This document shows, piece after piece, positions 24,047 through 30,258 of a DNA stretch of 64,000 bases (position 1 is the first letter of the stretch; each line of letters begins with the position of its first letter). The stretch covers positions 1-64,000 of the forward strand of contig JAJFFB010000009.1 of the NCBI GenBank assembly GCA_021776925.1. The letters are read 5' to 3'. Made by a program: the position numbers and the translations under genes. Origin of the DNA: Planctomycetota bacterium. Its GTDB lineage: Bacteria > Planctomycetota > UBA1135. A model generated the notes under the pieces. That model ran no database searches. It saw only the letters and a program-made list of their open reading frames with translations, and was not told the DNA's origin.

Positions 24047-25456
24047 ATGCTTGCTGAACTCCTGCTCGCCGCACTTCCCGCCGCCCTGCCTCAGGACGGC
24101 GCCGACCCGCCGGTCGGCCGGGCCACGGTCTACCGCCTGGATTCCATCGAAACCCTGGATGGCAAGGTCCTGACCAACGCCACCATCCTGGTGCGCGAAG
24201 GCGTGATCGAGCGCATCGGCCAGGCGGTGGTGATCCCGGATCACGCGCGCGTCTATGACCTGCGTGGAAGCGGGTCGGTGGCGATGCCGCCGCTGGTCCT
24301 CGGCCAGGCCGGCATGCTGCGTCAGACCACCAGCGGTGGCGGCCTGCGCGGCAAGATCAAGGGCATCGACCATCTGCAGATCAGCCAGGATCAGATGGCC
24401 GACCTGCGCGAGATCGGCGTGTTGCTGCTCGGCGTCGAGCCTGGCGGCAGCGGCATCCCCGGGCGCACCTCGGTGCTGCGCACCGATGCCGAAGCGCCCA
24501 TCGACGCGCTGGTCCACGACCTGCACCTGAAGATGACTCTGGACATCAGCAAGTCGTCCAAGGATCTGCTGCGCAAGGCGCTGAAAGACGCCGACGCAGC
24601 GATCGACAAAGAGGCCAAGGCCAAGGCCGATTGGGAAAAGGCGCGCAAGGAATGGGCCGAGAAGCAGAAGGCGGCCAAGGAAGGTGGCAAGGAAGAGAAG
24701 CCGGCCGACAAGGTCGAAAAGGACAGCGGCAAAGAAAGCTCGTCCGGCCGTGGCCGCGGAGCCGCTCTGCGCCAGGAGCCCGAACAGGAAAAGGGCAAGG
24801 ACGGCGACAACAAGGGCAAGGAGCAGGAAAAGGGCCCGCCCGAGACCTTTGAGCCGCCCAAGATCGATCCCAATCTGCAGCCGGTGGTCGAGTGGGTGCG
24901 GCACCAGCGCATGGTCCAGGTACGCCTGGACAACGCCGGCGAATGGCTGCACTGGCTCGACGTGATCGGCAAGCGCGAACTTCCATGGGAGGTCGTGCTG
25001 GTGCACGGTGGCTCGACCAATCTGGCCGAGGTGGTCGACGACCTGGTCGCTCACCAGGTGCGCATCCACGTGCCTGCACGGATCTCGACCCTGCCGAGCA
25101 CGCGCATCCAGCAGAACCTGCCGGCGCTGCTGGCGCGGGCTGGCGCCGAAAGGATCGTCCTCACCCCGACCAGTTCGGGTTCGATCAACGCCGCCAAGGA
25201 CCTGCGGGTCTTGCTTGCCGACGTAGTGCGCGAGGGTCTCGACCGCAGCGTTGCCCTGCGCGCGGTCAGCGTCGAGGCCGCCGCCGCACTCGGACAGGAA
25301 GACCTGGTCGCGCCGCTGGCCGCCGGCGCCCCCGCAAGTTTCATCATCCTCGATGGTGATCCGCTCGACCCCCAAGCCCGCGTGACCCACCTGGTGGCCG
25401 CAGGCGAAATCCTCTACGACCGCAAGAAAGCCGAAGCCGCGGAGAACCGGGAATGA
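24047..25456 (+). CDS. Exported amidohydrolase-like protein 8, metal site lost, charged insertion
   Basis: 469 residues. Hydrophobic leader MLAELLLAALPAALPQDG, without a basic residue. N-terminal sandwich strands LTNATILVREGVIERIG and MPPLVLGQAGML; the HxH positions are Q and G. Residues ~171-268 are a long Lys/Glu/Asp-rich insertion (for example KAKADWEKARKEWAEKQK), predicted coiled coil, in the same barrel region as the insertions of genes 1 and 5. It shares a segment with genes 6 and 7 around KGIDHLQISQDQM and ends with LVAPLAAGAPASFIILDGDP. ATGA overlap with the next gene. Confidence 0.78.
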   Translation: MLAELLLAALPAALPQDGADPPVGRATVYRLDSIETLDGKVLTNATILVREGVIERIGQAVVIPDHARVYDLRGSGSVAMPPLVLGQAGMLRQTTSGGGLRGKIKGIDHLQISQDQMADLREIGVLLLGVEPGGSGIPGRTSVLRTDAEAPIDALVHDLHLKMTLDISKSSKDLLRKALKDADAAIDKEAKAKADWEKARKEWAEKQKAAKEGGKEEKPADKVEKDSGKESSSGRGRGAALRQEPEQEKGKDGDNKGKEQEKGPPETFEPPKIDPNLQPVVEWVRHQRMVQVRLDNAGEWLHWLDVIGKRELPWEVVLVHGGSTNLAEVVDDLVAHQVRIHVPARISTLPSTRIQQNLPALLARAGAERIVLTPTSSGSINAAKDLRVLLADVVREGLDRSVALRAVSVEAAAALGQEDLVAPLAAGAPASFIILDGDPLDPQARVTHLVAAGEILYDRKKAEAAENRE

Positions 25457-26889
25457 TCCTCTCCACCCTCTCTAGTCTGCTGCTGACCCTTTGCGCGGCG
25501 GCGCCTGCTGGCGCCGAGGCTGGCCTCGCCGAAGTCTGCACCCCTGGAAACGCCTGGCTGGCCCAGGATCCGCCCGCCGAGGAACAGGGCGCCGAATCCG
25601 AACAAGAAGAAGCCGCAGAGGCGGGCGAAAGCGCAGAGCCCGAAGCCGATCCAGAGCCCAATCCCTACCTCGCCATCGTCGGCGGAGAGGTGCACACCGT
25701 CACCGGCGGGGTATTGGCGCGCGCCACCGTGCTGTGCAAGAGCGGGCGCATCCTCAAGATCGGTCCGCGGGTGCGCATCCCCGAAGGCGCCGAGATTCTC
25801 GACGCGCACGGCATGCGCGTGTATCCGGGCCTGGTTGCGGTCGAGTCCTTCGGCATCCTGCGCGGCCGCGGGCCGAGCATCGCCGACTCCTTCGACCCCT
25901 TCGCGCTCAACGTCGATCTGGGGCTGGCCGGTGGCCTGACCACGGTCCAGACCGGCGATGCCATCGCCAAACTGACCCGCGGCACCCTCGACGGACATCT
26001 GCTGGCCACCGCCCCCTGGACCAGTCTGAGCTATGGCAGCACCTCGCCGAGTGCGCGGCGCAAGCTGCGCCAGCGTCTGGAAGGGGCGCAGGAATACCTG
26101 CGCAAGGTGCGCGAGGTCGAGATCGCCAAGCAGCTCGGCGAGAAGGACACCCCCGACGTCGAAACCAAGGGTGTCGACATGGAGGCGGTCAAGCTCCTGA
26201 AAGGCGAAAAGACCGCACGCTTCCGCGCCAACAGCGCCAAGGATCTGCTCGCGATCTGCGATCTGCTGGAGAGTTACCCGATGCGTTCGGTGATCTTCGG
26301 TGGCCGCGAGGCCTGGACTCTGGCACCACGTCTGAGCCGCGCCGGTGCGCGCCTGGTGATCACGCCGCGGGCCAAGTCCTGGGCCGATGACCGCCTCAAC
26401 CGCCCCAATGGCTGGAGCATCGAAAACGGCCGCGTGCTATGGGACACCGGCGTCGAGTTTGCGATCCTCCCGGGACAGACCTCGATCAGCCTCGGTGGCC
26501 TGGCCGGTCGCGACCTGTTGACCCTGCCGATGGAAGTGGCTTTTGCCATTCGCGGCGGGCTCAACCAGGATGCCGCACTGCGCTCGATCACCCTGGATGC
26601 CGCGCGCATCCTTGGAGTGTCCGACCGCATCGGCAGCCTTGAAGTCGGCAAGGATGCCGACCTGATCATCACCGACGGCGATCTCTTCGACTACCGCACC
26701 TTCGTGCAGTGGGCGGTGGTCAACGGCCGCATCGCCTACGACAAGCAACAGGCCTCCTACTTCGCGCACATCCGCCCGCGCCCCGAAGCCACCGCCGAAG
26801 AAGTTGCCGCCGAGATCGCTGACGCCTTGATCAAGGCCGGTGCCGCCGACGACGGGGGCGAAGGAGGCGAAGGCGACGGGCCACGCTGA
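25453..26889 (+). CDS. Exported amidohydrolase-like protein 9, metal site lost
   Basis: 478 residues, last gene of the array. Signal peptide MILSTLSSLLLTLCAAAPAG, no basic residue, followed by an acidic low-complexity linker at ~38-72. Sandwich strands IVGGEVHTVTGGVLARATVL and closure IGSLEVGKDADLIITDGD are clear. The HxH strand reads VYPGLVAVESFGIL, so both histidines are gone (E and F). Other family segments remain (GLTTVQTGDAIAKLTRG, AFAIRGGLNQDAALRSIT). The C-terminal ~35 residues are Ala/Glu/Gly-rich. A 111-base gap follows, so the operon probably ends here or weakens. Confidence 0.8.
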   Translation: MILSTLSSLLLTLCAAAPAGAEAGLAEVCTPGNAWLAQDPPAEEQGAESEQEEAAEAGESAEPEADPEPNPYLAIVGGEVHTVTGGVLARATVLCKSGRILKIGPRVRIPEGAEILDAHGMRVYPGLVAVESFGILRGRGPSIADSFDPFALNVDLGLAGGLTTVQTGDAIAKLTRGTLDGHLLATAPWTSLSYGSTSPSARRKLRQRLEGAQEYLRKVREVEIAKQLGEKDTPDVETKGVDMEAVKLLKGEKTARFRANSAKDLLAICDLLESYPMRSVIFGGREAWTLAPRLSRAGARLVITPRAKSWADDRLNRPNGWSIENGRVLWDTGVEFAILPGQTSISLGGLAGRDLLTLPMEVAFAIRGGLNQDAALRSITLDAARILGVSDRIGSLEVGKDADLIITDGDLFDYRTFVQWAVVNGRIAYDKQQASYFAHIRPRPEATAEEVAAEIADALIKAGAADDGGEGGEGDGPR

Positions 26890-27000
26890 GTCCGGGCACA
26901 AATGCGCTGGCGTCCTCGGTCGGCGGCGGCATAATCGTCCGGGCTGGTCCAGTGCGTGTTTGCGCACCGGCGGCATCCCCCGCAGCTTTCTTTTCCCGAA

Positions 27001-27483
27001 GTGGTCAACCCCCTCCTGGCCGAGGGCAAGCGTGCCCCTGCCTTTACTCTGGCCTCTTCCGCCGGAGACAAGTTCCGCCTCACCGACCATCGCGGACGAT
27101 GGGTCGTGGTGTTCTTCTATCCGAAAGACCTGACTCCCGGTTGCACCGCCGAAGCCGAGGGCTTCCGCGATCAGCACGCGCATTTCCGCAAGGTAGGTGC
27201 GGTGGTGGTCGGGCTCAGCCCCGATCCGATGGCACGGCATCTGGAGTTCGTCGAGAAGCACCAGCTGGACTTCCCGCTGCTGTCCGATCGCGACGCCAAG
27301 GTGGCGCGCCGATACGGAGTCTGGCGCACCAAGAAAAACTACGGCCGCGAGTACGAAGGCATCGTGCGTTCGACTTTCCTGGTCGACCCATCCGGCAAGC
27401 TGGCCAAGGTGTGGGACAACGTGCGCGTGCGCGGCCACGTGGAGCGGGTGCTCACCGCCCTGCGCGAGGAGAACGCGCGTTGA
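27001..27483 (+). CDS. bcp: Peroxiredoxin, BCP/PrxQ type, single cysteine
   Basis: Thiol peroxidase that reduces hydrogen and organic peroxides. I place the start at the GTG at 27001 (160 residues, normal for the family); a GTG at 26956 would add 15 residues. Motifs: GKRAPAFTL near the start, then FYPKDLTPGCTAEAEGFRD with the peroxidatic Cys and the catalytic Thr/Pro. The position five residues after the peroxidatic Cys, where many BCP proteins have the resolving Cys, is Glu, and no other Cys exists in the protein, so it must use an external thiol. VRSTFLVDPSGKL is the usual C-terminal strand with the active-site Arg. 22 bases separate it from the TrpD-like gene. Confidence 0.9.
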   Translation: MVNPLLAEGKRAPAFTLASSAGDKFRLTDHRGRWVVVFFYPKDLTPGCTAEAEGFRDQHAHFRKVGAVVVGLSPDPMARHLEFVEKHQLDFPLLSDRDAKVARRYGVWRTKKNYGREYEGIVRSTFLVDPSGKLAKVWDNVRVRGHVERVLTALREENAR

Positions 27484-27505
27484 AATCTCGGCCGAACGGT
27501 TTCTG

Positions 27506-28531
27506 ATGTCCAAGCGCCTGCGCCGCTGGGTCCGCATCGTCGGTGGGTCGATCACCCCGTCCACCGCGCGCAACCTCAGTCGTAGCGAAGCGGAAAGTGT
27601 TTTTGCCAGCCTGCTGTCCGGCGATGGCAGTGATTCCCAGGTGGCCGCCTTTTTTACCGCGATGCGCGCCAAGGGTTGTTCGGCCGACGAGCTGGTCGGT
27701 TTTGCTCTGGCGGCGCGCGCGCGCATCGATTTCCCGCGCCTGCCGGCGGGGGGGGTAGTGGTCGCCACCACGCGCCTGGGCAAGCTGCATAGTCCGCCGC
27801 TGGGGCTTGCGGCCGCGGCCGCGGCGGCGGCAGCTGGGGTGCCGGTCCTGTTGCAGGCGGCACCCCACGCCGAGGGCGGCGGACCCACTCTAGGTGACCT
27901 GTGGATGCGCATTGTCGGCAAGGAGTGCTGCGAAGCCGAGCAGGTCGAAGCAGACGCGTGCAAGGGCCTGAGCTGCTGGTGCCCGACCCATTTCGACCAT
28001 GGCTGGGAGCGCTTGTTGCGCATCGAGGAAGAGGTCGGTCTGCGCAGCGTGCCGGACCAGGTCAGCAAGCTGCTCGCCCCGGACGGGGCAGCGATCCTGG
28101 TGCCGGCGATGCCCGGTCCGGTGCTGGGCATGGCCTGCGAGGCTCTGGGCGAGATCGGACACAGGAACTGCATCGTGCTCCAGGGCAAAGAAGGCTCGAT
28201 CGATCCCTCCTGCGTCGAGCAGACGCGCGGCCTGGAACTCGATGGCGGGGTGCAGTGTCTGGTGCGAATCCGGCCCGAGGATTTCGCCCTGGACTTCCCC
28301 CACGAGCCGCGCCAGATGCACGAAGACCGGCTTGAGGCAGCGCTGGAATCGACTCTGCGCGCCTTGATGGGAACGCGCGGCCCCGAACGCAGCGTGACCT
28401 TGCTGGGAGCGGCGCTGATCCTGCGCCTGGGCCGGCGCTGCACGGATCTCGCCTCCGGCGTTGCCCTGGCTGAAGAGGCGATAGAATCCGGGGCGGCCCA
28501 CCGCATGCTGTTCGATGTTCCTTCTCGGTGA
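27506..28531 (+). CDS. Anthranilate phosphoribosyltransferase-like protein (TrpD2/YbiB-like)
   Basis: 341 residues, the usual length for the glycosyltransferase family 3 fold. The N-terminal helical domain is recognisable (NLSRSEAESVFASLLSG, DSQVAAFFTAMRAKG). The catalytic domain is divergent: where true TrpD has the GTGGD and HGN.S motifs that bind PRPP and magnesium, this protein has TTRLGKLHSPPLGLAAA, and the region around 140-160 is Cys-rich (GKECCEAEQ, CKGLSCWCP). It is outside any trp operon. TrpD2-type relatives lack TrpD activity and bind nucleic acid in E. coli, so I do not assign tryptophan synthesis. Probably cotranscribed with bcp. Confidence 0.65.
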   Translation: MSKRLRRWVRIVGGSITPSTARNLSRSEAESVFASLLSGDGSDSQVAAFFTAMRAKGCSADELVGFALAARARIDFPRLPAGGVVVATTRLGKLHSPPLGLAAAAAAAAAGVPVLLQAAPHAEGGGPTLGDLWMRIVGKECCEAEQVEADACKGLSCWCPTHFDHGWERLLRIEEEVGLRSVPDQVSKLLAPDGAAILVPAMPGPVLGMACEALGEIGHRNCIVLQGKEGSIDPSCVEQTRGLELDGGVQCLVRIRPEDFALDFPHEPRQMHEDRLEAALESTLRALMGTRGPERSVTLLGAALILRLGRRCTDLASGVALAEEAIESGAAHRMLFDVPSR

Positions 28532-28588
28532 CATCTGCGGAAGCCGCGCCGTGGAGGGCCGTGGCACAGTTTTTGCCAAATTGAGCCC

Positions 28589-29539
28589 ATGCGATGCCCT
28601 CGTCCTGCCGTTTCCCTCGCCGCCTTGCTGGCGGTAGGGGGGTGCGCCGTCGGTGGCCCAGATGAGGCAGATCCGGTTTCCAGCCTCGAAATCTCGGCAC
28701 CAGGCTCGGATCTGCACTTCAGCCGCATCGAGTCGCCTGAGGTCCATCGCCTGCTGCAACTGGATGAGCAGCTCTACAGCGGCGCCGAGCCCAAGACCGA
28801 GGCCGCCTTCGCCGCGCTGCAAGACTTGGGCATCCGCACGGTGGTCAGCGTCGATGGCGCCCGGCCCAAGGTCGACCTCGCCTCCCGCTATGGCATGGAC
28901 TACGTCCAGATTCCGATCGGTTACGACGGGATCAGCCAGGAACAAGCCTGGGCCATGGTTCATGTGGTGCGCGCGCGTCCCGGTCCCTATTACTTCCACT
29001 GTCATCATGGTCGCCACCGCGGGCCGGCTGCTGCGGCGATCGCCCTGCGGGCACTGACCGGGGCCGACGCCTCTGCGGGCAGCGAGGTGCTGCTCACCGC
29101 CGGGACCAGCGAGAACTATCCCGGCCTGTGGCGCGACGTCGAGGCCTTCCAATTGCCCCCAGCCGGTGCGCTCCTGCCCGAATTGGTTGCTGTTGCAACG
29201 ATTTCCGACCTGGCTTCTGGCATGGCCAGCATGGATCGTACCTGGGACCAGATGAAAGAGATCCAGGCCGCGGAATGGGCCAGCTCAGCGGCGCACCCTG
29301 ACCTGGATCCGCACCAGGTGGCACTGATCCTGCGCCAGGCCTTCGAAGCCGTGCGGGATTCGGCCGAGCCCGATCTGGCCGGGCAAGAGGCCTTCCGCGA
29401 CGACCTGGAGCTCGGCCTGGAGGCCTCCGCTCTGCTCGAGGAGGCCCTCAGCGAGGGCAATCAGGAAGCCGCCGCCGCTGCCTATGCCGACGTGGCGCGG
29501 TCGTGCAAGTCCTGCCATAGCGAATACCGCAACGGCTGA
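28589..29539 (+). CDS. Lipoprotein fusing a cysteine phosphatase domain to a cytochrome c'-like heme domain
   Basis: 316 residues. N-terminal lipoprotein signal with lipobox LLAVGGC (Cys19). Residues ~40-190 are a dual-specificity/tyrosine phosphatase-like domain: LYSGAEPKTEAAFAALQDLG, IRTVVSVDGARPKVD, and the signature CX5R as C138-H-H-G-R-H-R144, with the flanking YYFHC strand. Residues ~200-316 are all-helical and end with C306-K-S-C309-H310 followed by EYR, the position and spacing of the heme site in cytochrome c' or c556-type four-helix bundles. Both domains would lie outside the cytoplasm, where c-type heme is attached. Similar phosphatase domains are found in exported planctomycete proteins, but the heme partner is striking. 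Activity and substrate unknown. Confidence 0.75.
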   Translation: MRCPRPAVSLAALLAVGGCAVGGPDEADPVSSLEISAPGSDLHFSRIESPEVHRLLQLDEQLYSGAEPKTEAAFAALQDLGIRTVVSVDGARPKVDLASRYGMDYVQIPIGYDGISQEQAWAMVHVVRARPGPYYFHCHHGRHRGPAAAAIALRALTGADASAGSEVLLTAGTSENYPGLWRDVEAFQLPPAGALLPELVAVATISDLASGMASMDRTWDQMKEIQAAEWASSAAHPDLDPHQVALILRQAFEAVRDSAEPDLAGQEAFRDDLELGLEASALLEEALSEGNQEAAAAAYADVARSCKSCHSEYRNG

Positions 29540-29596
29540 GCTGGAACCGGTCACCGGGCTACGGGTCACCGGCCGCGGCGCAGGGGTGGGGCCACG

Positions 29597-29630
29597 GAAA
29601 ACGCCCGGCCTCCGAGAAGGAAACCGGGCG
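29597..29630 (-). terminator. Possible rho-independent terminator of the pseudopilin-like gene
   Basis: On the minus strand CGCCCGG and CCGGGCG form a perfect 7-bp stem around a 15-base loop, followed by a short T run (TTTT). It lies 36 bases past the stop at 29666. The T run is short, so the call is tentative. Confidence 0.5.
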
Positions 29631-29665
29631 AAGCTCCAGAGTTGGAGTGAAGGTGAAGGTATCAA

Positions 29666-30106
29666 TCAGTAGGACAGATAGGGGTTTCCCTGAGAGTCCA
29701 CGCCGTTGAAGTCAACGTGTAGCGTGGCGGTTGCCGGCAGGTAGACCCAGCCCGCGGTGCCGTTGGCGCGCACTTCGCTGAAGCCGGCCGGCATCACGCG
29801 GACGGTGCTGCGGCCATTGAGCGGGTTGACCGGGATCTCGACCAGGTATTCGAGCAGCTGGTCCTCCAGGTCGCCTCCACTCACCGAGGCCTCGCCGCCG
29901 CTGGCCAGGTAGCGCTCCAGGCCGACACGGAGCTGCGCCAGATGGTCTCGCACCTCCTGGCTGAGGTCCGCTGGTTGCGGCTCCGGGGTCCGCCAGGAAG
30001 AGGGCAGGGCGATCAGCACCGAAGCCACCGCCACGCCAAAAAGGGCGGCGAGGCACTCAAACAAGGGGAGGGGCTTTTGGGACATGATCCTGGGCGCACT
30101 CTTCAT
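29666..30106 (-). CDS. Pseudopilin-like membrane protein
   Basis: 146 residues with one N-terminal transmembrane helix (LAALFGVAVASVLIALP); an in-frame ATG at 30085 is an equally possible start. The helix contains an early Glu (LFECLA) as prepilins do, but there is no G-[FY]T cleavage motif. The C-terminal part (PVNPLNGRSTVRVMPAGF, GTAGWVYLPATATLHVDFN) closely resembles the end of type II secretion/type IV pseudopilins, where a proline-asparagine-proline loop and a Trp-Val-Tyr strand are common. I read it as a degenerate or atypical pseudopilin. It is transcribed alone, divergent from topB, with a possible terminator behind it. Confidence 0.55.
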   Translation of the reverse strand: MKSAPRIMSQKPLPLFECLAALFGVAVASVLIALPSSWRTPEPQPADLSQEVRDHLAQLRVGLERYLASGGEASVSGGDLEDQLLEYLVEIPVNPLNGRSTVRVMPAGFSEVRANGTAGWVYLPATATLHVDFNGVDSQGNPYLSY

Positions 30107-30258
30107 CGGACCGATGCCTGCTCCAGCTTGAGTCCTCTCTCCTCCTCTGGGGCCCGACTTGCTCCGCAGCAGCAGTCCGGCTAGGCTCCCGCCATGCGTG
30201 GACGCCCCCAGGGCATTCCACGCCCTCGCCCCTGGTCAATCCGGGAAGAAATCGTGCC
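30107..30258. promoter_or_regulatory. Divergent promoter region before topB
   Basis: 152 bases between the divergent pseudopilin-like gene and topB must contain both promoters. I see no convincing -10/-35 pair or operator. Confidence 0.35.

Noticed and set aside
21380-25390. A 1336-codon open frame on the minus strand, and similar long ones at 18672-21557, 15720-17642 and 17305-18552
   Set aside because: They lie exactly antisense to the amidohydrolase array and arise because GC-rich codons leave few stops on the opposite strand. Their translations are low-complexity His/Gln/Arg/Gly-rich and match no fold.
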